From positions 1-26,722 of the IMG/VR virus record IMGVR_UViG_3300042883_000704: a DNA stretch of 26,722 bases; one strand, 5' to 3'. Below are positions 20,263 through 26,722 of this stretch, in pieces (the stretch's first letter is position 1; each line of letters opens with the position of its first letter). Under the pieces are notes generated by a model. It was given only the letters and a program-made list of their open reading frames with translations, ran no database searches and had not been told where the DNA came from. A program made the translations under genes and the position numbers. This DNA is from a virus.

Positions 20263-21906
20263 ATGCTGGCAGACTATCTAAAGAAACAAGGGAATGAACT
20301 GTTCAGTAAACGCAGTTCAGTTCTCGCGCTGTGGCAGCAGATCGCAGAAAATTTTTACCCAGAGCGTGCAGACTTTACCGGCGCTCGGAATGCTGGTGGA
20401 GATTTAGCGAAAGGTCTTGCAACCGGGTACCCCGTTCTGATGCGGCGCGATCTCGGTGACTCCATTGGATCAATGCTACGCCCAACGAGTAAAGCCTGGG
20501 CGCACGCAAGGGTCGCGAATTGGGATGATGTGAGTACCGAAGCCCGCGCATGGCTCGAGATCAGAGAAGAGCGTATGCGTCACGAGATGAACCAGGCCGA
20601 CACGCAGTTCACTAGAGCAACCAAACAAGCTGACCATGATTTCGCAGCGTTCGGCCAAGCGGTAATTCAGATCAGTCTAAACAGTAAGGCAAATGGATTA
20701 CTCTACAGGTGCTGGCACCTGAGAGACGTGGCCTGGATGGAAAATACCGACGGTGGTATTGGCTGCGTTTATAGAAAATGGAAAGCGACAGCTGCGGACC
20801 TTCAAAGATTTTTCCCGAAGACATTGCATCCGAGCGTCAAAGAAAAATTAGATAAGGACCCGTACTGCGAATTCGAGATCTGGCACTGCGTAATCGAGTC
20901 CGATGTCTACGTTGACCCGCTCGGAAAGAAATACAACACCCCGTTCATCTCGGTTTATCTGGATGTGAAAAATGCTCACATCATGGAAGAGGTCGGGATG
21001 AAGACAAATGAATATGTCATCCCACGGTGGTCCTTGGTCTCGGGCAGCCAGTATGCATACAGCCCGGCTGTTGTGGTTGGACTAGCTGATGCACGGACAC
21101 TGCAAGAGATGACCATCACCCTTCTAGAGGCGGGCGAGAAAGCTGTCACCCCACCGATGTTAGCTGTGCATGGCGCGCTACGCAGTGACGTTAATGTCAT
21201 GGCGGGTGGATTGACTTGGGTAGACAGAGAGTATGACGAACGGTTGGGTGAGGTTCTACGTCCTCTGACACAAGATAAGTCCGGTATCCCAATAGGTTTC
21301 AACATGGCCCAAGATGTACGGGCGCAACTGCACGAAGCATTCTATTTATCTAAGCTTTCACTCCCCCCTCCCCAGGGCGAGATGACGGCTTACGAAACAG
21401 GGCAGCGAGTACAGGAATATATCCGTCACGCGCTGCCACTCTTCCAGCCTCTGGAGATGGAATACAACGCACCGATTTGCGAGAACACGTTTGACCGGTT
21501 GCTACTCGCTGGAGTGTTCGGATCACCTTGGGATATCCCAGAGGAACTCCGTAACCGCGAGGTTGAGTTCACATTCGAGAGTCCATTACACGACGCCATC
21601 GAACGCGAGAAGGGCCAGCGATTCCTTGAGGCGACTTCGATCATCGCCAACGGTGCGGCCGCAGATCCAAGCGTTGCACATTTACTCGATGTGAAATTAG
21701 CCACCAGAGACGTACTGCAAAGCACCGGTGTTCCTACAACGTGGCTACGCTCAAAACCGGCAGTCGATGCCCTGGTCGAGCAGGACAAACAAGCACAACA
21801 AACCGCAGCCCTGCTGCAGCAGATGGAACAAGGTGCCAAGGTCGCTCAATTGATCGGTCAGACTGCCGCACCATCCGGCACCCTTAATACCGGCGCCGCA
21901 ATATGA
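20263..21906 (+). CDS. portal (head-to-tail connector) protein
   Basis: The 547-residue protein resembles the T7 gp8-like head-tail connector family. Visible are LADYLKKQGNELFSKRSSVL, NFYPERADFTG, the DLGDSIGSMLRPTSKAWAHA segment, DVAWMENTDGGIGCVYRKW and VVVGLADARTLQEMTITLLE. Later come KAVTPPM, FYLSKLSLPPP, MTAYETGQRVQEYIRHALPL and a Gln-rich tail. The portal forms the dodecameric ring through which DNA is packaged and to which the short tail attaches. It abuts the previous stop and overlaps the next start by ATGA. Confidence 0.92.
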   Translation: MLADYLKKQGNELFSKRSSVLALWQQIAENFYPERADFTGARNAGGDLAKGLATGYPVLMRRDLGDSIGSMLRPTSKAWAHARVANWDDVSTEARAWLEIREERMRHEMNQADTQFTRATKQADHDFAAFGQAVIQISLNSKANGLLYRCWHLRDVAWMENTDGGIGCVYRKWKATAADLQRFFPKTLHPSVKEKLDKDPYCEFEIWHCVIESDVYVDPLGKKYNTPFISVYLDVKNAHIMEEVGMKTNEYVIPRWSLVSGSQYAYSPAVVVGLADARTLQEMTITLLEAGEKAVTPPMLAVHGALRSDVNVMAGGLTWVDREYDERLGEVLRPLTQDKSGIPIGFNMAQDVRAQLHEAFYLSKLSLPPPQGEMTAYETGQRVQEYIRHALPLFQPLEMEYNAPICENTFDRLLLAGVFGSPWDIPEELRNREVEFTFESPLHDAIEREKGQRFLEATSIIANGAAADPSVAHLLDVKLATRDVLQSTGVPTTWLRSKPAVDALVEQDKQAQQTAALLQQMEQGAKVAQLIGQTAAPSGTLNTGAAI

Positions 21907-22181
21907 CCCGTCGCGTAACCGCGCCACCTCCGTACCTCCCGCCCGATTGGATCCCCGCCGACGCATCAGCAATTCAAGCGCTGGTGCGTGGGGACGCCAC
22001 ATCAGATCAGCAACAAAGAGCGATCAACTGGGTCGTCTACGCCGCTGCAGCCACCAACGACCTAGAGTACCGCACCGACCCAAGGGATCACGCCTTCGCA
22101 TCGGGTCGCCGGTTCGTTGGTCTGCAAATTAATAAGATGATCGGAGTTAACGTGAACGCAATCGTGAACGCAAAGCAATGA
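21903..22181 (+). CDS. conserved phage protein, 92 aa
   Basis: The gene overlaps both neighbours by ATGA. The product has PPYLPPDWIPADASAIQALV, then TSDQQQRAINWVVYAAAAT and a conserved-looking ASGRRFVGLQINKMIG segment. The GRRFVG pattern is usual for a small protein found between portal and scaffold genes of several podovirus-like genomes (from memory, unnamed). It is predicted as a small helical protein. Function unknown; position suggests a head morphogenesis role. Confidence 0.7.
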   Translation: MTRRVTAPPPYLPPDWIPADASAIQALVRGDATSDQQQRAINWVVYAAAATNDLEYRTDPRDHAFASGRRFVGLQINKMIGVNVNAIVNAKQ

Positions 22182-22621
22182 GTACCGTCGCTTGGGATGG
22201 GACGCACTTAGTCGGGGATTGTCAGGCGACATGGGGCGGGACCCCAGTCAAGACTCACAAGGTCATGCACGTTCCATACAAAGGTACCACCTATCTAATT
22301 GGGTGGGCTGGCAATGAAGCGCAGGGAATTAGGTTCGTCGAGCATTTCACCAAAAAGGGTTTAGCTGGCCGACCAGAGTTATCTGACGGTACTGAAATTC
22401 TTGTGATCTGCCGCAATTGGGCGAAGGTCGAATCCGGCCGGGATACCTCCGACATCATGAACGAACCGCGCTGGGCAATTGGATCAGGCGCCGAGTTCGC
22501 CATGGGTGCGATGTACGCTGGGGCCACTGCTGAACAGGCAGTCCAGATCGCCACCACATTAGATGTTTATACCGGAATGGGTATAGAAAAGATTTGTTTT
22601 AACCACGTCGAGGAGCAATAA
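22178..22621 (+). CDS. proteasome/HslV-like Ntn hydrolase, candidate prohead protease
   Basis: The 147-residue protein starts MSTVAWDGTHLVGDCQATWG. This is the proteasome beta/HslV start, in which a Thr near the N-terminus (Thr3, or Ser2/Thr3) becomes the nucleophile after Met removal. It is followed by KTHKV, a YLIGWAGNEAQG turn, WAIGSGAEFAMGAMYAGATAEQAVQIA and LDVYTGMGIE, all usual in HslV-like folds. In a phage it would sit next to scaffold and capsid genes and could process head proteins. Being directly before scaffold supports this. It also might be inactive, or degrade host proteins. Confidence 0.75.
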   Translation: MSTVAWDGTHLVGDCQATWGGTPVKTHKVMHVPYKGTTYLIGWAGNEAQGIRFVEHFTKKGLAGRPELSDGTEILVICRNWAKVESGRDTSDIMNEPRWAIGSGAEFAMGAMYAGATAEQAVQIATTLDVYTGMGIEKICFNHVEEQ

Positions 22622-22624
22622 AAT

Positions 22625-23515
22625 ATGGAATCAGAAATCGTCGCAGACCCGGCCATGGAGACCGTCACCTCTGTCGTTTCAGAACCAGCAGAAGTAATCC
22701 CAACCCAAGCACCACCCGTTGTAGATTGGCTTGCAGAGCGCACCGCCATTGCAAACGGCGACCCGAAGATCTTAAACCGGCTGGGTCGTTATACCACCAG
22801 AGACGACGCGATCCGCGCCGGAGTAGAGGCTCAGAATAAGATCGGATCCATCAGGGCGACACAACCAATCAATGCAGACTCATCCCCAGAAGATATTGCT
22901 GCTTTCCGGCAAGCGAACGGAGTTCCCGAATCTGCCGACAAATATCAAATTAATCTGAGTGATGGGCTAATCATTGGCGAGAATGACCGGCCAGTTGTGG
23001 ACCATTTTCTGGGTATTGCTCACAAGCACAATCTTTCTAATGCCGTTACATCGGACATCATCTCTGGGCAACTAGCACTACAAGAGACGATGATTGAACA
23101 GCGCGCCGCGTCGGACCGAGAGTCACTCACTCAGGCTCGTGCAGTGCTATCGTCGAACGATGTCTGGGGCAGTGAGACCAACCTCAATATTAATTTGATC
23201 CACGGGCTGTTAGATGGCGCGCCAGAGGGTGTCAAAGACCAGTTGGTTAACGGTCGGATGCAAGACGGCACCCCGATATTCAATCACGCGCCGACACTGC
23301 AGTGGTTGGCATCAATTGCTCGTGAAGCGAACCCGGTCGCAACCGTTGTGCCAGGCTCTGGTGCTAACGGCATGATGTCGATTGATAATGAAATCAAATC
23401 AATTGAAGATGCCCGCCGCACCAACCCAGACTCGTACTGGAAGAGCCAGCCAACACAGGATCGGTTGACCGCATTGCTCGGCGCTAAGTCTCTAGCAGAG
23501 GCGAAGTACCGCTAA
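22625..23515 (+). CDS. scaffold-like head assembly protein
   Basis: The 296-residue protein is acidic and helix-rich with an N-terminal low-complexity part (EIVADPAMETVTSVVSEPAE). A scaffold-like SSPEDIAAFRQANGVPESAD-KY segment follows, and the charged tail is SYWKSQPTQDRLTALLGAKSLAEAKY. The position between a putative prohead protease and the major capsid gene fits a scaffolding protein that shapes the prohead and is then removed. An SD (GAGGAG) lies within the end of the preceding gene. A strong terminator follows at 23539. Confidence 0.8.
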   Translation: MESEIVADPAMETVTSVVSEPAEVIPTQAPPVVDWLAERTAIANGDPKILNRLGRYTTRDDAIRAGVEAQNKIGSIRATQPINADSSPEDIAAFRQANGVPESADKYQINLSDGLIIGENDRPVVDHFLGIAHKHNLSNAVTSDIISGQLALQETMIEQRAASDRESLTQARAVLSSNDVWGSETNLNINLIHGLLDGAPEGVKDQLVNGRMQDGTPIFNHAPTLQWLASIAREANPVATVVPGSGANGMMSIDNEIKSIEDARRTNPDSYWKSQPTQDRLTALLGAKSLAEAKYR

Positions 23516-23538
23516 GGTAATGGTTATTATCTAAACCT

Positions 23539-23592
23539 GTATCGTAAAGTAGTCATTAGAAGGCTTACTGACTATTTTACGGTACGTTTTTT
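23539..23592 (+). terminator. strong intrinsic terminator after scaffold
   Basis: A 17-base stem, 23539-23555 with 23569-23585 and two G-U pairs, is followed by T6 at 23587-23592. It stops the terL-portal-scaffold unit immediately upstream of late promoter-like copy 5, which starts at the next base. Confidence 0.9.
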
Positions 23593-23606
23593 GATGTTTT
23601 AATTTA
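23593..23606 (+). promoter_or_regulatory. late promoter-like repeat, copy 5
   Basis: GATGTTTTAATTTA follows directly on the terminator's T tract, giving the core TTTGATGTTTTAATTTA. It leads into an untranslated leader of about 140 bases before the major capsid gene, so it would let capsid be transcribed separately and strongly. Confidence 0.7.
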
Positions 23607-23752
23607 GTCGCATTAATATCAAGGCTGCAAGAAATAGGCCCGTGTAGCTAGAATACCCGACCCTCCCGACGAGGCACCCGGCGAAGCACGCGACAGGCAC
23701 CCCGAAATCTTTGCGATAGGTATTTCTATTTCAATATTTTAAGGAGCCAATC
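23607..23752 (+). other. untranslated leader of the major capsid gene
   Basis: This stretch has no gene. It contains a C/G-rich middle (about 23648-23705) and a possible long-range inverted repeat, AGAAATA at 23630-23636 with TATTTCT at 23721-23727, closing around it. It ends with TTTTAAGGAG before the capsid ATG. A long structured leader could stabilise the capsid message. Confidence 0.35.
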
Positions 23753-24583
23753 ATGGCCGCATCAGCACCAATGATCCAGTACAGGCAGGAATTTATCCAA
23801 GGTTTTGAACAAGCCCAATCTCTTGCACGCGATACAGTAACAACCGAAGCCGTCATCAAAGGCGACCGCGCCACATTCCTCGTAGCTGACTCTGGCAATT
23901 CAGATGCAGTAACTCGTGGTCTGAATGGTCTGATCCCTGGACGCGCCGACAATCTGAACCCGATGACAGCGACATTAGTCGAATGGCATGATAAGCCAGT
24001 CAAGACCGGTTTCAATATTTTCTCAAGCCAAGGCGATCAGCGTCGAATCATGCAAATGACATCGATGGCAACTATCAATCGCAAAGTCGACCAGACCATC
24101 ATTACTGAACTGAACACCGGCTCGGTAAACACTGGTGTTGCAGACAAAGCGTCCTTGAGTTTAGTTTTGTACGCTACCACGATTCTAGGTAATAACAGCG
24201 TTCCTTTGGATGGCAATGTCAGCGCGTTAATCACGCCTGCCTTCTACGCTTATCTGATGCAAACTAAGGAATTCACCAACAATGAGTACGTCAATAACAA
24301 GCCTTTTTCAGGACAAATGACTATGTTCCGTTGGGCTGGTGTGAACTTCATTGTTCATCCTAACCTACCAGGAAAAGGCACGAACGCTGAGAAGTGTTTC
24401 ATCTACCACAAGAGCGCGATAGGCCATGCAATTAACCGCAACGATATCGAATACGTTCCTGGTTATGATGAAGAGAACGACTACTCTTACGCAAGATGCT
24501 CGGTCTACATGGCCGCTAAGATCTTGCAGAACACCGGCGTTGTAGTTGTTAACCACGACGGCTCGGCATTCGCAGCAGCGTAA
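23753..24583 (+). CDS. major capsid protein
   Basis: The 276-residue protein follows the scaffold gene and a dedicated promoter-like element, as is usual for the major head protein. Sequence features are MAASAPMIQYRQEFIQGFEQ, a short helical start, beta-rich VEWHDKPVKTGFNIFSSQGD, IITPAFYAYLMQTKEF-like segments, FRWAGVNFIVHPNLPGKG and a PGYDEENDYSYARCSVYMAA stretch near the end, consistent with HK97-type coat proteins in overall pattern. The length is short for an HK97 coat but acceptable. Expression is probably high, given the strong SD (AAGGAG) and its own promoter-like element. Confidence 0.85.
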   Translation: MAASAPMIQYRQEFIQGFEQAQSLARDTVTTEAVIKGDRATFLVADSGNSDAVTRGLNGLIPGRADNLNPMTATLVEWHDKPVKTGFNIFSSQGDQRRIMQMTSMATINRKVDQTIITELNTGSVNTGVADKASLSLVLYATTILGNNSVPLDGNVSALITPAFYAYLMQTKEFTNNEYVNNKPFSGQMTMFRWAGVNFIVHPNLPGKGTNAEKCFIYHKSAIGHAINRNDIEYVPGYDEENDYSYARCSVYMAAKILQNTGVVVVNHDGSAFAAA

Positions 24584-24590
24584 TAACGAC

Positions 24591-24609
24591 AGCCCCTTCG
24601 GGGGCTTCT
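24591..24609 (+). terminator. short hairpin, possible attenuating terminator
   Basis: AGCCCC-TTCG-GGGGCT (24591-24606) is a stable UUCG-capped hairpin followed by TTCTT, a weak T tract. It lies between the capsid gene and the next gene and could reduce downstream expression. It could also act as a 3' mRNA stabiliser. Confidence 0.55.
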
Positions 24610-24630
24610 TAAACTTTTTGGAGATTCATC

Positions 24631-24927
24631 ATGGCCTACGCAATAACCGATCCATTTATCTGTATGACTCACGCAGCCCTGGCTGTTGGTCCTCGCATTT
24701 GGTATCACTCATCTGCTGATGCACTCGCCGCAGTAAACACCGGCAACTTTATTACAAACGGAACCGCATTAGGTCTGCGCGCTGGTGACTACGTTCTACA
24801 CCGTGATACGACCGCTGCCACTGGCGACACCACCCTACATATGGTCCTCTCAGTCGCACCCACTTACCCAGGTCTAGTCGACTTGACAGACGGCACATTA
24901 GTTGCTGCGGGCGCTAACGCAGACTAG
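24631..24927 (+). CDS. small head-associated (decoration-like) protein, 98 aa
   Basis: The product begins MAYAITDPFICMTHAALAVG and has a beta-rich pattern (GPRIWYHSSADALAAVNTGN, LGLRAGDYVLHRDTTAATGD, HMVLSVAP) with few charged residues. It follows the capsid gene after a short attenuating hairpin, as many decoration or head-completion proteins do. It is probably a minor capsid component, but a family was not recognised. TTTTTGGAG before the ATG is a good ribosome site. Late promoter-like copy 6 starts within a few bases after its stop. Confidence 0.6.
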   Translation: MAYAITDPFICMTHAALAVGPRIWYHSSADALAAVNTGNFITNGTALGLRAGDYVLHRDTTAATGDTTLHMVLSVAPTYPGLVDLTDGTLVAAGANAD

Positions 24928-24932
24928 TTTTT

Positions 24933-24946
24933 GATGTTTTAGTCTG
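24933..24946 (+). promoter_or_regulatory. late promoter-like repeat, copy 6
   Basis: GATGTTTTAGTCTG carries the TTTTTGATGTTTTA core but has AG instead of AA at the end, the most divergent copy. It precedes an intrinsic terminator (24962-24991) and then the gene at 25009, unlike copies 3 and 5, which follow terminators. Confidence 0.5.
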
Positions 24947-24961
24947 ACGGATGTAAATTGA

Positions 24962-24991
24962 ATGGGCGCAAATCACCGCGCCCATTTTTTT
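24962..24991 (+). terminator. intrinsic terminator before tail genes
   Basis: ATGGGCGC (24962-24969) pairs with GCGCCCAT (24978-24985), followed by T7 to 24991. It would end transcripts from the capsid unit and also those starting at late promoter-like copy 6, so the downstream tail genes need readthrough or partial termination. Confidence 0.85.
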
Positions 24992-25008
24992 ACTCAGGAG
25001 TTCATTGA

Positions 25009-25425
25009 ATGTCGATTACCAAATTACAAGACGCGCCCGTTGCACGGAATGTTTTTGTCGCGGCACCCGCTGCTGGAACGAAAGTCGAGGACATGCTCAA
25101 GCCGGAATACTGGGCGCATGTATGCAGAATGCTTCATGTCTCTGACCGTATTGAAGCGGTACCCGAAGACGGCGAATGGTTCGCAGAATTCTATGTTTGT
25201 GATACCGGGCTGAATCGCGCATCGGTAGTGCTACTTCGTAAGCATAATCTACACAGCGAAGAACTGCCGGTGATCGCCGCAGATTATGAAGTTAAGTGGA
25301 AGGGCCAATCAATGAAATGGACGATCATAAGAATTTCCGACAAAGCTGTCGTCAAGGATGGGTTCTCGGCCAAGGGTGACGCAGAGTTTTGGTTGCACGA
25401 GTACGAACTCGGTCTGCATAAATGA
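25009..25425 (+). CDS. conserved phage protein before the tail tube, 138 aa
   Basis: The start has CAGGAG upstream. The product MSITKLQDAPVARNVFVAAP is followed by KVEDMLKPEYWAHVCRMLHV, EDGEWFAEFYVCDTG and VVLLRKHNL, then an acidic C-terminal half. The pattern MLKPEYW-H is seen in proteins placed between capsid and tail-tube genes of several podovirus-like genomes, usually unnamed. It probably contributes to head completion or tail joining. It overlaps the next gene by ATGA. Confidence 0.65.
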   Translation: MSITKLQDAPVARNVFVAAPAAGTKVEDMLKPEYWAHVCRMLHVSDRIEAVPEDGEWFAEFYVCDTGLNRASVVLLRKHNLHSEELPVIAADYEVKWKGQSMKWTIIRISDKAVVKDGFSAKGDAEFWLHEYELGLHK

Positions 25426-26054
25426 CCACGCAACTGAGTCTATACAACGACGCGCTCATTCACATGGGTGAGCGGCCGCTTGTCGCATTAACCGATAACA
25501 CTGAGCCACGCCGCGTGTTAGACCAGATCTGGACTAACGCCCGTAAATTCTGCCTAGAACAAGGGCATTGGAAGTTCGCTCAACGAACGGCAAAACTCGA
25601 TTATTCGTTGATCATTACTCCAGCATTCGGATACCCCAGAGCGTTTACCAAGCCAGCCGATTTTGTTCGGTTGTCTCAGATGTGCGTGGACGAGTTTCTT
25701 GACTTCCCACTCACAGATTACAAAGATGAGGCTGGTGTCTGGTATGCAAATTTAGATAATATTTATGTGCAGTACGTCTCATCTGACGCAGCATATGGCT
25801 ATGATCTGACGCTCTGGCCCGAGACATTCACGTTTTACGTTGGGCTGTATTTAGCGTGGCGTGCTGGTACTCGCATCTCAGTCACTGTCGACAGAGACGC
25901 GCTCCAGAACGATCTCCGAGAGGCAAAGCTTAACGCTCTGTCAAAGGATGCTGTGAGCGGCCCAACGCAATTCCTACCGTCAGGTGGGTGGGCTGCGACC
26001 AGGTCCGGTGGTGGTGGTCAAGGCCGCAAGAATCCATCCAATCTCTATGGCTGA
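25422..26054 (+). CDS. tail tubular protein A-like (T7 gp11 type)
   Basis: The 210-residue protein shows the pattern of T7-type tail tube A: SLYNDALIHMGERPL, EPRRVLDQIWTNARKFCLEQG-WKFA, TKPADFVRLSQMCVDE and a C-terminal ALQNDLREAKLNALSKDA helix, ending in a Gly-rich tail. This protein forms the ring joining the portal to the nozzle. The ATG overlaps the previous stop and its end overlaps the next gene by eight bases. Confidence 0.85.
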   Translation: MTTQLSLYNDALIHMGERPLVALTDNTEPRRVLDQIWTNARKFCLEQGHWKFAQRTAKLDYSLIITPAFGYPRAFTKPADFVRLSQMCVDEFLDFPLTDYKDEAGVWYANLDNIYVQYVSSDAAYGYDLTLWPETFTFYVGLYLAWRAGTRISVTVDRDALQNDLREAKLNALSKDAVSGPTQFLPSGGWAATRSGGGGQGRKNPSNLYG

Positions 26055-26722
26055 TTCATCAGACTACATCCTTGCATTTAATCGCGGCGTTGTGAGTCCG
26101 CTGGCACTCGCACGGGCCGACGTTAAGCGCATCGCCATGAGTGCTGAGACCCAGACTAACTGGATCCCTCGCGCGCTAGGTCCAATGTCTGTTCGCCCAG
26201 GTCTGCAGTATATTGGGCCGACCGCCAGTAATAATCCTGTACGTCATATCCCGTTCGTATTCGCAATTAATGACACCGCGCTGGTCGGTCTCACGAATTT
26301 AGAGATGACCGTTCGTCTCTCTGAAGTGCTGATCACTCGGCCGTCGGTGTCAACTACGATCACCAACGGGACATTCAATACTGACTTAACCGGCTGGACC
26401 GATGCTGACGAAGGAACTATCCCGACATCCGTCTGGCTTGCCGGTGGGTACATGTCCTTGCTAGGTGATGGGACTCTCGCCGCTACCCGCGACCAGACTC
26501 TAACCATTTCCGCACCTAACCAGAATGTAGAACATGCTCTACGCATAGTAGTAGCACAAGGTGGGGCAGTGCTTCGCGTTGGGAGTACTGCCGGGGGAGA
26601 TGAATATATTTCAGAGACTACGCTGAGAGTTGGAACGCACAGCCTAGCATTCACCCCGACCGGGGCATCCGTGTTCGTTAGACTATTTAACCGAGATGAC
26701 TACGCTACTCTGGTTGACTCAT
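26047..26722 (+). CDS. tail tubular protein B-like, C-terminus cut by window edge
   Basis: An open frame from ATG 26047 runs to the right edge (225 codons visible). It starts MADSSDYILAFNRGVVSPLA, then LARADVKRIAMSAETQTNWI and LGPMSVRPGLQYIG, matching the usual N-terminus of tail stabilisation/tubular B proteins (FxxGxxSPxLxxRxD, RPGxxYIG). From about residue 100 an inserted beta-sandwich-like domain starts with NGTFNTDLTGW, a pattern seen in carbohydrate-binding modules. It would form the tail nozzle. It overlaps the tail tube A gene by eight bases. Confidence 0.8.
   Translation, partial: MADSSDYILAFNRGVVSPLALARADVKRIAMSAETQTNWIPRALGPMSVRPGLQYIGPTASNNPVRHIPFVFAINDTALVGLTNLEMTVRLSEVLITRPSVSTTITNGTFNTDLTGWTDADEGTIPTSVWLAGGYMSLLGDGTLAATRDQTLTISAPNQNVEHALRIVVAQGGAVLRVGSTAGGDEYISETTLRVGTHSLAFTPTGASVFVRLFNRDDYATLVDS

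Noticed and set aside
11180-26722. Diversity-generating retroelement (variable/template repeat pair), considered because of the podovirus-type layout
   Set aside because: No reverse transcriptase gene and no repeated A-rich template-like segment at a spike gene end were seen.
1-26722. CRISPR array or insertion sequence
   Set aside because: No regularly spaced repeats, transposase or terminal inverted repeats were found; the six late repeats are irregularly spaced promoter-like sites.

Overview
The window is a contiguous part of a tailed bacteriophage genome, most likely a temperate podovirus (short-tailed) of a Gram-negative bacterium. The evidence is a T7-type head-tail connector portal, T7-type tubular tail proteins, a lambda-like divergent regulatory switch with a small XRE repressor, an exonuclease in a leftward operon, and lambda-type NinB and NinG recombination proteins. 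No integrase, lysis gene, DNA polymerase or phage RNA polymerase is visible, and both ends cut through genes. The host cannot be named from the sequence.

Layout. (1) 1-1522, minus strand: a tightly overlapping leftward operon with a 31-residue membrane peptide, three small phage proteins and a YqaJ/lambda-Exo-like exonuclease cut by the left edge. (2) 1523-2431: the control region, with a leftward promoter (TTGACT, 17 bp, TATATT), a GC-rich leader, a 50-codon ORF, the XRE repressor, a rightward extended -10 promoter, and several copies of a TAAGTAYT operator-like word. (3) 2432-5606, plus strand: a replication module with a ParB/HTH protein, an SF2 helicase and a Toprim primase-like protein. 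(4) 5607-5950: about 340 bases without a gene, directly behind a promoter-like repeat. (5) 5951-10758: an accessory and recombination operon with a PD-(D/E)XK nuclease, NinB, small proteins, a signal-peptide-bearing beta-helix protein, a zinc ribbon protein and NinG. (6) 10759-11350: a candidate structured RNA and two small genes. (7) 11383-11931: small terminase. (8) 11968-17983: a cassette of virion and spike genes lying between terS and terL, including a tail spike with a NodB-type deacetylase domain. (9) 18036-26722: large terminase, portal, a proteasome-like Ntn hydrolase, scaffold, major capsid, decoration-like protein and tail tube genes.

The strongest unlisted signal is a repeated element with core TTTGATGTTTTAATTTA. 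It occurs six times, always on the plus strand, always at the head of a gene block (5597, 11349, 12845, 18003, 23593, 24933), and in two cases directly after a strong intrinsic terminator. I read it as this phage's own late promoter family, dividing the genome into separately transcribed modules. Two copies are nearly identical over about 34 bases and flank the whole 5.7 kb accessory block.
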